Source: Diphasiastrum complanatum
Lineage: Eukaryota > Streptophyta > Lycopodiopsida > Lycopodiales > Lycopodiaceae
Direction: 5' to 3'
DNA: 64,000 bases
Assembly (NCBI GenBank): GCA_029204225.1
Contig: MU832179.1
Coordinates: 19,328-83,327, forward strand
A program made the translations under genes and the position numbers. The stretch's first letter is position 1; each line of letters begins with the position of its first letter. Shown here piece after piece: positions 1 through 12,530 of the stretch. A model generated the notes under the pieces. The model worked only from the letters and a program-made list of their open reading frames with translations. It searched no databases and was not told the DNA's origin.

Positions 1-1854
1 ACCACCCTTCAGTTCCCCTCTGTTCCTCCCATTCTCTCGTTCGGACAAACCATCCTCACCCCCGTTTCCACAGTTGTTTCTCAAACCCCACCTGCTTAGC
101 CAACAAAGGTTGCCGAGGGCAACCAACCATTGCCTGATGATGCATTTGTCCAAATAGTTTTTGTACCATCGCCAGATCGGGCTGATCCCACCACCCCAAA
201 TGGCATCAGGTCCAACGAGAACCTAATAGAAGATGATGACGACGGAACTCCACAAGTCGTCGGGGCCGATACAACACAAGACCCTATCAGTGCCACCGTA
301 CAGACTGCTCCCACAGAGTTAATGATGGCATACCAGACTCTGGGCAAATACGTCCTAGAGGTAGTAGCGGCCAAAGCTATCTTGGAAAGTAGGGTACTAC
401 ACTTGGCAACAAGCAACACACAGCTGCGAGCAAAACTCACCAAGCTACAGCACGAACTGATTTTAGCTCAACAACATGAACAAGTAGGGCACTAGGAGAT
501 CGCCAAGCTGTAGCAGAAGGAAGAAGGCCTCAATAATTATATCCAAAGCCTCTCCAAAGCACTGATAGAGGCCTCCACGAAGGTGCGGGAGCTTCAATCT
601 GAAGCATCCCAACGGCTTGCTCCCATCCAGGTGCAACTAAACATTTTGGAAGCAGAGAATACGCGCCTGGGAATAGAGCTTAAAGCCCTACAAGATGAAA
701 AGCTCGTCTAGTTAGCTCAACCTGCACCAGACTCAAGTCTGCTCTCTCAATCAAAAATGAATCTTCTTCGGCGTCAGGTGTAGGTTTATAGCCAAACCTT
801 AAATAGCTATTAGACAGAGTTCAATAAATATTGGGCAAGCACAACTCACGAGCTCGCCTAGGCCAAACAAGCCCTCAAGGCTTGCCAAAAATTCATCGAA
901 ACGAAAGCCCAGTCCACCCTCGTGGTAATTCCACCGCCACTGATTTTTTATACTTCATAGGCCAGTACAAGCCAAGACCAAAGCCAGCAGGCAGTAGGAG
1001 GATTTAACCAAGATCAAGGGCCCGAAGGCCAAGACCAAGGACAAACGGATACGGCTACCAGCCAGAGCCAAGCCACATCATTCAGAGGTTCACGCACGAT
1101 ATCTGCCAGCCGGGCCTTGCAAAGACCAAAGTCCGTGGAGGCGAAAATAAACGAATTCCTATCAAAGTATCCCCACGAGTCATTAAGAGGCGGCTGGCAG
1201 ATATCGTTTTCAGTTCAGACAACAAAGGGCAAGGAACTGCAAGCATTACCCACCCTCCAACCACAACCAGAGTGGCGTCAACAGTTGTTCGAAAGAGACC
1301 CTGCGGCCATCAAGGCCTATGTGACAAGTCTGCAACAATTACGGGTAAACGCGCATTTCCTGCCAACACGACGATCCAAATGGGGGGAATGCGGCATCCC
1401 TCTGGACAAGATCACACTTCAAAATTTTAATTGGCCGATCATTTGTAAATGCCAGAAGGGCTCTCACCATGTTCGCGCAAATCAATATATCAACTGCCTT
1501 GATCCAACAGTCTGCGCGGCAGCCACTTATGCCCGAGACTTAGAACATCTAATGGGGATCAAAACTAAATGGGACAATTTTCTTTCCCCCATATTCTTTG
1601 ACATTAATAAGGCGCTACCTTCAGACAAAGTCGAAGATCAGCTGCCAATCGCTCATGTGTATTACCGAGCTGCACTTCTAGGCGATCCATGGACACGCAG
1701 ATTCCAAGCATGGGTCGACCAAGATTGGCTGAGAGGAGTCCACAAGTCCCTTCACACGTCCAAGAACTTGAAGAAACTGGACCACTTCAACTTTATGGAG
1801 GACGTCACGACCTACCTGATCCAGCAAAGGCAAGCGAAGAAGACTCTTTACTAA
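1..1854 (+). pseudogene. Unrecognised coiled-coil ORF at the 3' end of a Tat/Athila-like Gypsy element, eight in-frame TAG
   Basis: One reading frame runs from base 1 to a TAA at 1852-1854. It is broken only by TAG codons at 97, 493, 511, 709, 781, 811, 859 and 958; there is no TGA or inner TAA. The frame enters from outside the window, so no start is chosen. The middle (about 300-930) is rich in Gln, Leu, Lys and Glu and reads as a coiled coil. It is followed by a Gln/Ser/Asp-rich linker (about 960-1110). The last ~245 codons (1117-1854) are free of stops and rich in Trp, Cys and His, like a folded domain; I do not recognise it. An LTR follows 45 bases later, so this is probably the extra 3' ORF found in some Tat/Athila-type Gypsy elements rather than a host gene. 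That assignment rests on position and on LTR similarity to the element at 62324, not on protein homology. Confidence 0.5.
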
Positions 1855-1898
1855 ACCGACAGAGTGTCGAGGGACCGGCACTACTTCAGGTCGTGGGT

Positions 1899-2750
<852 letters not shown>

Positions 2751-3085
2751 ACGGGAGGGCTATACTACGCAAGATCTTTGACCCTACATACATGGATGTA
2801 ATGAGTGAAAACATGCAAACCCTAGTGGCTGATGTGAACTTTCTCAAATGACATCAAAATTTGTTGGGTAAGAGACACCCCATAGAGGGACCAAATCCCT
2901 TAGTATATAGACATTGTAAAGAGTACAAAGAGTCGGAATTTTACATAGGGTTAGAATATATACACTAGGTCAAAAAATATACACGTGGTCAGATTTTACA
3001 AAGGGTCATATTTATACAGACTGTCGGATTTATTAGACCTGATCCGATCCAATCTAGGGTCGAAGACATCCGGAAGATGGCCAGC
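2751..3085. other. Spacer without recognisable gene
   Basis: AT-rich sequence between the LTR and the truncated end of the minus-strand Copia. I see no coding frame, LTR or repeat here. Confidence 0.5.
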
Positions 3086-4560
3086 CTTCTGTGTGATTTT
3101 GCCAAAACACAAGCTTCACAAGATTGAAGCTCCTTTGACAGTGTCTTTGGTAGTCCAACAACTTTTCCTTCCTTGACCATAGATTGCATGTCTTTGAAAT
3201 AGAGATGTCCCAATCTCTTATGCCACAGATCCTCCTGAAGAACCTTGGTCTCATAAGCAATATTTGAAATGTTAGCACTCTCCCTAGAATCTAGTTTGTA
3301 CAACTTTCCAATTCTAGATCCTCTAGCAATAACTTCATTTTCTCTTGAGATTATACACTTGTCAACATGAAACTTGACATGCAATCCACTATCAAACAAC
3401 TATCCTACACTAATGAGATTTTTTATTACTCTAGGTATATAAAGTACATCATGCAAACAATTTTTTTTTTTATGATGATGCATGTAGTGGAATACTACCT
3501 ATTCCTTCAATTCTACACTCTACATCATTAGCTGTATAGATTGATCCCTTTGCATGAGACTTGTGAAAGAGTTTCTAGAACTAGACATATGGGAACTAGC
3601 CCCACTGTCTATCCACCAGATTTCTGCATTCTTGAAAGGAAAGGATGAAAAGCTAGACATAATTAAAGAATCCTCTCTTTCACTCTCAACACCCTCACTC
3701 TCATCCTCATTAGTAAGGTTAGCTTGCTTAGATTGGTTCTTCTTCTTGAAACAGTTTGATGCATAGTGGCCTTTCTTGCCACAGAAGAAACATTTGATCT
3801 TTGACAGCTTCTTCTTGCCACTGGATGTTGCAACTTGTGAGGGTTGATCCTCACTACCTTCTTTGGCTTTGTCCTTCTTGAAGTGTTGTTGACCTTTTCC
3901 CTTGCCTTTTGACTTGTCCTTGGTGAAGAGTTCTTTGTCATCTCCACCATCTTTCAATGAAAGTCTATTGATCCTCAGCATCTTGTTCTCTTGTCTACTT
4001 TCTTCAGCAATGAGAACACGTTGCAGTGTCTCCAAGGATGGAAGTTCCTCCCTAACAATATAAGTCTGCACAATATTGTCATACTCATCTCTAAGTCCAT
4101 TGAGGACTACTTGAACAAGTTCAATGGTCTTAAGAGCATCTCCAATACCAGCAAACTCTTGATGAAGATCCTTTAGTCTCATTACATAAGATGAAGCACT
4201 CTCATCTACTCTCTGATAACTTAGAAAGATTTGGTTCGTAAGTGTAAGCAATCTAGAAGTATTCTTAATTTCATAGATTCTTTTGAGAGTGTCCCAAATG
4301 TCCTTGGCAGTGGTGCATGTACTGATCTCTCTTAACACTTTATTTGTGACATTCATTTCTATAAAATGAAAAGCAATTCTGGTTCTTTTATTGAATGTTG
4401 CACCTTCATTAGGTGTTGTAGGTTCTTCTTCAGCTCCACTCACAATGTCCATTACATCTTGTAGAATCAATAATGATTCCATTCCAATCTTCCACACTGC
4501 ATAATTGGAAGATGTTAATCTCTCACTATGCTCCAAGAAATGTGAACCAGATGAAGACAT
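3086..4560 (-). pseudogene. Copia-A: gag, protease and start of integrase, 3' truncated
   Basis: Minus-strand Copia polyprotein. Gag probably starts at the ATG at 4560 (MSSSGSHFLEHSERL) rather than ten codons upstream, because the motif after it is the usual Copia Gag N-terminus. A CCHC zinc knuckle (CFFCGKKGHYASNC) lies near 3795-3755 and the protease active site WWIDSGASSHM near 3630. The GAG-pre-integrase domain (LWHKRLGHLYFKDM, ending CEACVLAKSHR) occupies 3399-3090. The frame breaks at a TAG at 3400-3402, where the related element at 5729-8500 has a Gln codon (6596). The element stops abruptly near 3086, so integrase core, RT and RNase H are missing. Leader sequence 4561-5321 connects Gag to the primer site. 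Dead remnant. Confidence 0.85.
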
Positions 4561-5321
4561 TTTCTCTATGAGAAATTCTAGTAATGACAAAGATGAAGTT
4601 GAAAATGTTGCTTGCTATCTCAACCTAGGATCTAACACTTATAATGTTGATCCAACCTATGAAATCTAGCAACAGAATGTGAGATCCAACTCTCAATTGA
4701 AAAAATCAGTCTATCTTGAATTTGGATCTTGCTTCAATCATAGAAATGAAGCACATGCAAGTATGAAGTCTACCTCTCCCACAAGTTTCAAAGAACTGAT
4801 AAACTCTCTAGGAACTTATTTTCAACTCAAACACAATAATTTGTGTGAAATGAAAAGTATAAGACTCACTACACTCACTTTTATTCAATTCTACTTGATT
4901 GATAATGAAAATTAAAGAAATTGGTAAAAAGTACTAATGTGTGCTCACTTTGACATATCAGTAGAGATGAGTACTCTCCCAAACTCTCTGATTGCCTAAA
5001 ACTTTTCTAAAAACAAATTAAATTGATTTAGAAACTCGAGCAACACATTTTACTCCTCAATACATATCCAACAAGCTATAGATCATCAAATTTGGATCAT
5101 TCCTTGAGAAGTAGCACTCAAACAAAAGGGCTAATTTCACACGTGTGAGCTCTCTGTTCGTACAGGGCTCAGTTGGAGTTGATCAGGCTTCATTTGATCC
5201 ACTTATGATCCACAGATGGCTTTTTTGTCAACGAGTTTGGATTCCACTCCCAAATCCGAGTTCCTGCAAGAAAAAGCACTAATGTTCTGATGTATACACC
5301 CTCACCTCTACAAAGCATGAA

Positions 5322-5333
5322 GCTCTGATACCA
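5322..5333 (-). promoter_or_regulatory. Primer-binding site of Copia-A (initiator tRNA-Met type)
   Basis: On the minus strand this reads TGGTATCAGAGC, the standard plant initiator tRNA-Met primer site. It abuts the LTR edge at 5334. Confidence 0.85.
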
Positions 5334-5728
5334 TGTGAAGTTTTTAGCACGTGTGAACTTCACCACACACCTTACGGGACCTTAATGAGGTGCTTTGATT
5401 GTACAAGATTGATCAAAAAACGAATTACTTGAAAAATCTAGGGCAAGAGCACAATGGCATACATCAAACTGAAAAAACTAACTTCTTACTATGAGGAATG
5501 AATGTCAGAAATAATTCTAAGTGCTCACTATGGGAAAAAAAGCCTGCTCTCAAGTAGAGAGCAAAAATCAACACATAAACTCGAGTAGAGAGAGAATGAG
5601 CCCAAAACACCAAAATCTCAATATATACAATATGGAAAAACATGCCAAAGTTTTCCTACATCAAAGAGGCTCGAATTCCTATAGCGGAGTTGCATGGAAA
5701 TTCCACTTAACTTAGTTAACTTGGGATT
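5334..5728 (-). repeat. 5' LTR of Copia-A
   Basis: Begins TGTGAAG next to the primer site. The outer end is set only by where the plus-strand Copia Gag sequence starts, so about 5728 is approximate. Confidence 0.55.
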
Positions 5729-8500
5729 CATTAAAGATCATCTATGAATCCAATAATAATTCAAGAATCCTCATGCTAAAATATGAAGTTTTCCAAAGCA
5801 TGAAAGGAAGTGGAGAGAGTGGACAAGAATATGTCCTTAGGATCAAATCTCTTAACAAGGAATTCAATAGGAGAGAAGATCCAAGATCAAGAGCTAGTAC
5901 AAATCGTCTTGAATGGCCTAGGTGATGAGTTCACCAACTTAGTCCAATCATTTGTTATTCAAGACACTCTTCCATCCATTGAAAAGTTGCACAATGTTCT
6001 TGTGGGCGAGGAGAGTAGGCTTCTACACCTCAAGGCAAGAATGGATGGCATGTCACTTATTGGAGGAGAGGAGAAAGCAAACTTTACATCCAAAAGAAAG
6101 AAGAAGCAACATCCATTCAAGAAGAATCAAGGCAAGGAGGCTGAGATGAAGAATGGAGGATCTACTTCCAAAGGCAAGGTGAAGAACAAGGCAAAGCTCA
6201 AGTGTTTCTTTTGTGGAAAGGAAGGACTCTTTGCCTCGGAATGCTACTTGAAGAAGAATCAACAAGAAAGTGGAGATCAAGGGAACATTTCTCAAGAGGA
6301 AGAAGATGAGGATGGATTCAATACATCCTTGATGGTTGCATCTACACGAACTTCAAGTCAAGACACATGGTGGATAGATAGTGGGGCTAGTTCCCACATG
6401 TCTTTTAACAAGCATTATTTCTTCACTCTTCTATCTTGTAATGACTCTAAGAAGTGAATATACACTGCTAGTGATCAAGCATTCAAGATAGATAGCATAG
6501 GATCTATTCCTCTTTGCTTAGGCACATCTAAAAGGATAGATCTAGATAATGTTTTGTATGTTTCTACCATTTCAAGAAACTTGCTTAGTGTAGGACAATT
6601 ATTGGACAATGGACTAGATGTACATTTCAAGAATGGAGTTTGTTCCATCTTGAAAAATGATAAGTGCATAGCTAGTGGCATTAAGGAAGGTAGACTATTC
6701 AAGTTGGATGCTAATGTTGCAAGTGAAAGTGTGAACTTGGCTAGGGAGGAGCTATCTCAAGTGGAGCTATGGCATAAGAGTTTAGGCCATCATAATCTTC
6801 AATCTATGGAGTCAATGGCAAGCAAGAAACTAGCTCTCGGCCTACCAAGAGCCTTCAAGAAGTGTGGAAAGATGTGTGAGGCATGTGGCCTTGCAAAGTC
6901 ACACAAATCTTCTTACAAGAGATCTTCATCAAGATCTACCTCTCCCTTGGATCTCATACATTCTGATGTACATAGTTTTTCACATGCAAGTAATGGAGGT
7001 GCTTTGATGTATGTAACTTTTATAGATGATTGTACTAGATTCACATGGATTGAGTTACTATCAAAGAATAGTCTTGTTTATGAAGCTTTCATTAAGTTCA
7101 AGTCTCTAGTAGAGAAGCAACTTAGTACTTCCATCAAAGCACTAAGATGTGATAATGGAGGAGAGTACACCTCCAATAAAATGAAAGACTTTTGCGAGAT
7201 CAATGGCATTAAATTGCAATACATTTGTTCCTACACCCCTCAACAAAATGGGGTGGCCGAGAGGAAAAATAGGAGTCTATGTGAGTGTGCAAAGTCTTTA
7301 AGACTTGATGCATCACTTCCCATCTCATTTTGGGGAGAAGCTATAACATGTGCTAATTACTTGTGTAATAGACTTCCTAGTAGTGCTATAGATGGGATCT
7401 CACCTTATCAAGCCTTGTTTGGTAAGAAATCCAATGTAAAACATTTTAAGATCTTTGGATGTATTGTTATGTCCACATCCCTTCAGAGACAAGAAGGAAG
7501 GAAGATGCTACCTCCTTCAAAGGGATTTTTGTTGGCTATGGAGAAAATAGCAAGGGCTATAGGATATATGATCCTATATCCAAGAAGTAAAAGTTGATTT
7601 ATCTAGTGAGTTCAAGATGGTAGATCTAGGCTTCCTAAAGTTTATACTTGGGATAGAAGTGTCTAGAAGTAACAATTGTACTTTCATAAGTCAATCTAAG
7701 TATGCTACTTCCATTCTTGAAAGATTTGGTATGAAAGATTGTAAGGGGATTGACACCCCTATGGAGCATGTTGTGAAAGCAACTAATGAAGGTGATGAAG
7801 CATCCTTTGAGGACATCACCCTCTTTAGGAAGCTTATAGGCTCTCTAATCTAGTTAACCATCACTAGACCTAACTTAAGTTTTTGTGTAAGCAAGTTGAG
7901 TCAAAGTATGCAAGCTCCATTAGTTCATCATTGGAAAAGTGCCAAGAGAGTACTTAGATATGTTTCTAGTACTAGATTTTCTGGCATACTTTATGAAGGA
8001 TCTAACTTGCACTTGAGAGCCTACTCGAATTTAGATTTTGCAGGTGACAAGATGGATAGAAAGTCCATTAGTGCATTTGCAATATTTCTCTATGGAGGAG
8101 TAATATCTTGGCTTTCCAAAAAGCAAGATACTATCTCACTATCTTCTTGTGAAGTCGAGTACAAGGCATTGACTTCAACAACCAAAGAGCTCCTATGGCT
8201 AAGAAGACTCTTGATGGAGCTACATGTGCTAGAGGCCGAGGAGATCCCTTACATATTTTGTGACAATCAAGCTTCTCAACAAATTGCTCAAATCCTATCT
8301 TCCATGCTAGAACAAAGCATATTGAGATAGCTCTCACTTTGGGAGGGAGAAGGTACAATCCAAGGAGGTGCAACTACATCATGTACCATCATCCAAATGC
8401 ATAGTTGATATCTTAACCAAGACATTGTCCAAAGATCCATTTTTAAGGTTAAGATATGCTCTTGGAATTGTAGATAGATGTACATTAGATTTGCCAAGTT
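5729..8500 (+). pseudogene. Copia-plus: gag-protease-integrase-(RT deleted)-RNase H
   Basis: The polyprotein starts inside Gag, so its 5' end is missing and it lies back to back with Copia-A. Visible in order: Gag C-terminus, zinc knuckle CFFCGKEGLFASEC (last ligands weakly kept), protease WWIDSGASSHM at about 6370, GAG-pre-integrase (LWHKSLGHHNLQSM), and integrase core with FIDDCTRFTW, RCDNGGEYTS and YTPQQNGVAERKNRS. Near 7500-7620 the frame jumps from the integrase C-terminus to the end of RT (GFLKFILGIEVSRS), so most of RT including its YVDD box is deleted. RNase H follows (AYSNLDFAG, DNQASQQIA). Stops at 6455 (TGA) and 7851 (TAG) also break it. It is the same lineage as Copia-A by Gag and protease similarity. 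Non-autonomous and dead. Confidence 0.9.
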
Positions 8501-9260
8501 AGAAGTGAGGAGGAGTGTTGAAAATTGTCACTTCTCACTTGACATTGGTTATTGTAAATAATGATCAAACATTAGAACAATATTGATGATCGGATTTCAC
8601 AAATGTGGAGCTTGTTCCCATGTGTGAAAGGATGTACTTTTTATACTTGTATATATCTAAATTGATTTTGTATCAATCTAGTTAGTGTGAACATGATATG
8701 ACTAGTTTTTAGTCAAGTTGACTAGTCACCTAGGAATTAGCTTTTCTTTGCATGTGCATGAGTAAATGCTCCCACATAGAAAGTGAATGTTCACACGTGT
8801 GTATAGAGTTCTAGAAGATAAGAGTTGACCATTTTTCTTAGATCCTATCTTGTAGGGAATATTCCTATATTCTAAGAGACTAGCTCTTTGGATTTTAGCC
8901 ATATTCTAGATGGTCAACTTTGGATAAGGATCAAGGATGGATCAAATGGATAGATCTGAGTGATGTGGCACTCTTCACATGTGTGAAGACCTGCTAGACT
9001 GTACCAGACTCATGGATGTACTTGATCCATAAAAGGATCATCATTTTGCTAAAAAGATTGATGAGACTTTTGCATTCTACACTTTTGTGAGATTTCTAGT
9101 CATTTGTCTTGTGATTTCTATGAATGATTGCTATCTAGGACTACTGTACTTGTTGTTTCAGGTGCAAGCCGTACTGTGGATAGTACTCCACATGTGTGAG
9201 GCCGCCTTCACTAATTTATGATGTGTTGATCCTGCTCTTGCTTAAATCCATGCGTAGTGA
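8501..9260 (+). repeat. Polypurine tract and 3' LTR of Copia-plus
   Basis: A purine run at 8501-8515 precedes TGTTGAAAATTG at 8516, the LTR start. A TATA-like tttttatacttgtatata lies near 8638. The right edge is not defined; about 9260 is my estimate before the next Copia fragment begins. Confidence 0.65.
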
Positions 9261-9379
9261 ATCTAGATCAAGATATAATGTGTAGAACTTGATAGATCCA
9301 TTGATTAAGCAACCAATAACTCTCTATGATTGTTAAATACAATCATTATTGTCCTAAAAACTGAAAATTTATCATATCA

Positions 9380-11659
9380 TAGGAAAGCAAACAAGAAGGC
9401 CATTTAAGTCGAATCAAGAGCACATGTCTAAAGATTTGCTGGATGTTGTGCATACTAATATATGTGGCCCGATGTAGACACCATCATTACTTGGTGCAAA
9501 ATTATTTATTAGATTTATTGATGATTATTCAAGAAGGACTGATGTATTTTTATGAAGCACAAATCTGAAGCTTTTCAATTCTTCAAGCAATACAAAGAGA
9601 ATGTAGAGTTGCAGACATGCAAAAGAATAAAAAATCTTTAGGAGTGATAATGGCGGTGAATACATCTCAAACGAATTCAAAGACTATTATTTAGCCACTA
9701 GTATCAAACAGTAGTTTTATGTTCCCTATTCTCCACAGTCGAATGGGCTGGTTGAAAGGAAGAACAAGACTTTAGTCGAGTTTACCAAATGCATGATCAC
9801 TCATGCTTTGCTGCCCAAATCATTCCCCCAACATGCTGTATCAACAATAACTTATGTGTAGAATCGATGGATTACTAAAGGCCTTGTTGACAACAAAACT
9901 CCTCATGAAGTTTGGACAAGATCCAAACCTTCATTGAAGCATTTGAAAGTATTCGGTTGCACAACCTATGCTCATGTCTCAAAGGTCAAAAGAAAGAAAC
10001 TCGATGAGGATTAATTCAAAACTATTTTTGTTTGTTATTGTGCTTCTAATGGTATGTATCAACTGTATAATATAGACACCTGTAAAGTTTTCACTAACAG
10101 GGACGTGACTTTGATAGAAAATCAGTTTATTGATTTGAAGGGCAAGGACCAGATGCAGTCTACAATTTTTGCCCTGACAACTGACTCTTCTCGGAAGACT
10201 TGTAGTCACTCAATACAGTTAGATTCAGAAGAAGAACAACAAGTTGCAACTCAGGAGCAATCGAATCAGCCGATACAACCAACACAGTCGACACAAAGTC
10301 AAATTTTGTAGCTAGAAACCTCAAGCAGAAGATCACCAAGAATTCGAATTCAGCCTGTCTGATATGCTGATGAGTTTGCTCACCATTCTATTCAGGAGAC
10401 AACCGCAGTTGAGGAAGCTTTGTCACAAGCCGACTCAGATCTCTGGAAAGAGGCTATGGACAAGGAATACAGCTCACTGTTGAGAAATAATACATGGACT
10501 ACCACCAAGCTGCCAGCAGGCAGAAAGATTATTGACTGCAAGTGGATCTTTAAGATCAAGTATAAAACAGATGGCAGCATCGATAGAAGGAAAGCTCGAA
10601 TCATGGCAAGGGGATTTCACAAGTTCCCAATATCAACTACTTTAAAACTTTTAATCTAGTGGTCAAGCACACGTTCAAAAAATAAATATATTTCTAATCA
10701 AGAATGGTTTCATTCCAAACTCGACAGACTCAAATGTTTATTTTAAGTTTATATCGGATTCCTTCATATCATCATTCTTTATGTTGATGACACCTTACCT
10801 TTTAGTAACAATTTAAATTTGTTGAAGGATACCAAATGCTTGTTGGCACAGAAATACAAGATGACAAATATGGATCCTGCTGCTCACTACTGTCTCAGAA
10901 TTCAGATTTTCTGAATTTGACTCAACAGATAGATTTCATCAGCCGGCAGAGATACCTCACCAATGTGCTGAAGAAATATGGAATGGCCGAGCCACTTCCC
11001 ACTCGACCCTGGTTTGAAGCTGTCAAAGGAGCAATGTCCAAAATCCAAGTCAGAGAAGGAGGAAATGAAGCAATATCCATTGCACTCCATAATCGGTTCA
11101 TTGATGTATGCTGAAGTATGTCCAAGCTACAAAACACCTCAGTATTTGCTATGGAGGTAGCCAATCTGCCAACATTCTAGAGGGCTACACAAATGCAGAT
11201 TGGGCAGGAGATATGGAAACAAGAAAATCGACCTCCGAATTTGTGTTCCTATTCAATCAAGACCCAATTTCATGGAACAGCTAGAAATAGACCTCATTAG
11301 CATTATCCTCTACATAATCGGAATACATAGCTGTCACAAATACTACCAAAGAGGCAATTTGGCTGAGGAACCTGCTTGTAGATATCAAAATTATCTAGTC
11401 ACATCCAACGACCCTCTACTATGACAATCAAAGTGCCATTGCACTATCTCTAAATCCGAGATTCCACTCTCGAAGTAAGCATATCGAAATCCGATATCAC
11501 TATCTTAGAGAGAAAGTGCAAAGCAGTAAAGATTTTCTGGTTTACCACAGGACAGAGTTACAGACAGCATATTACTTCACCAAGGCTCTAACAAAGGAGC
11601 ATCATCTCAGATTTAACAACCTACTAAATCTGAAGATCAAAATTTTTTAGGATCCACAT
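9380..11659 (+). pseudogene. Copia-B: decayed integrase-RT-RNase H
   Basis: Copia polyprotein beginning in the GAG-pre-integrase/integrase junction. The frame shifts several times. Recognisable pieces: RFIDDYSRR and RSDNGGEYIS (integrase) at about 9500-9660, YSPQSNGLVERKNKT at about 9725, the RT N-terminus (KEAMDKEYSSLL, GCKWIFKIKYKTDGSIDR-like, RKARIMARGFHK) at about 10440-10620, the middle of RT (FISRQRYLTNVLKKYGM) at about 10935, and RNase H debris to about 11640. TAGs at 9475, 9712 and 9859 each stand where Copia relatives usually carry Gln. RT core around YVDD is largely lost. Dead. Confidence 0.85.
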
Positions 11660-12530
11660 TAAGGGGGAGTGTTGGAATTCATCCTCAAGCCCAATTCCAT
11701 TAGGTAATGAGCATCTTGAAAACCTCTGTTTATACCTATCTTTGAAAAAACAAAAAAAAGAAAAGAAGGCTCAAAAAATTATTATAGCAAAAATCCGACT
11801 CGCTTTTTTTAGAATTTCCTGACATTGTAGCGACTCGAAAAATCCAAGATTTTTTGAGATCCAAAAGTTACAAATTTTTGATACTGTATCAACTCGAAAA
11901 ATCCAAGATTTTTCGATACCCAAAAATCAGAAATTTTCGATATGGGATCGACTCGAAAAATTTGTAATTTTCTAAGTCATTGTAATTTTTTGAGTCAGTG
12001 TATATTTTTCGAGTCCTTGTAGATTCTCGAGTCTTTGTAAAATTTCGATACTGTTGGAATTCCACCCCGCGTCGCGACGTTGATAGTCCACCTACTCATG
12101 TACATACATTCACTATAAAATGACGGCTACCTACTATAGGATGAATGTAGTTAATTAAGTAGATTAATGTCAGTTTTCAATGTACTGATCATCTGACTTC
12201 CAATCATCAAGGAAGATCTACATTGGAGTCAACACACTAATCAGACTATCATCCTATAGGCATTTTTGTTGTAAAGGTGTTAAGTTCAGTTTTTCGAGTT
12301 TAAGTAGTTAGCCATTAACGAACTAAGCTGAAGACTGATTGCGCCCTCTAATTTACGTCCAACTTCAAGCATTGTACTCAGTTTTGATTATTATCAGAGT
12401 GCATTTTTGTGTCTACACTACTGTTCTGTTCTATTTGCACATTGTAATATCCGATTCATCTTGAACTCGATCTTTACTGATAACTGTCACATTTCCTATC
12501 CACTACATCACCTGCTCACCACTTCCGCTA
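11660..12530 (+). repeat. Polypurine tract and 3' LTR of Copia-B
   Basis: taagggggag at 11660-11669 is the polypurine tract; TGTTGGAATTC at 11670 starts the LTR. A second TGTTGGAATTCC occurs at about 12053, so the LTR may carry a duplicated edge. A TATA-like actataaaatg lies at about 12111. The right end is estimated. Confidence 0.65.
11785..12050 (+). repeat. Degenerate tandem repeats inside the Copia-B LTR
   Basis: A unit built around 'gactcgaaaaatccaagatt' and 'ttcgatac' recurs about four to six times with drift (for example near 11826, 11891 and 11949). Such repeats in an LTR U3 often act as enhancers; that role is inference. Confidence 0.6.

Noticed and set aside
1-1854. Nuclear reassignment of TAG to glutamine
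   Set aside because: A TAG also stands at a usually Tyr position (7851), and methylation-driven CAG decay explains the rest more simply.
1-1854. Host gene on the left edge
   Set aside because: Eight in-frame stops, no introns visible, and an LTR right after it point to a retroelement.
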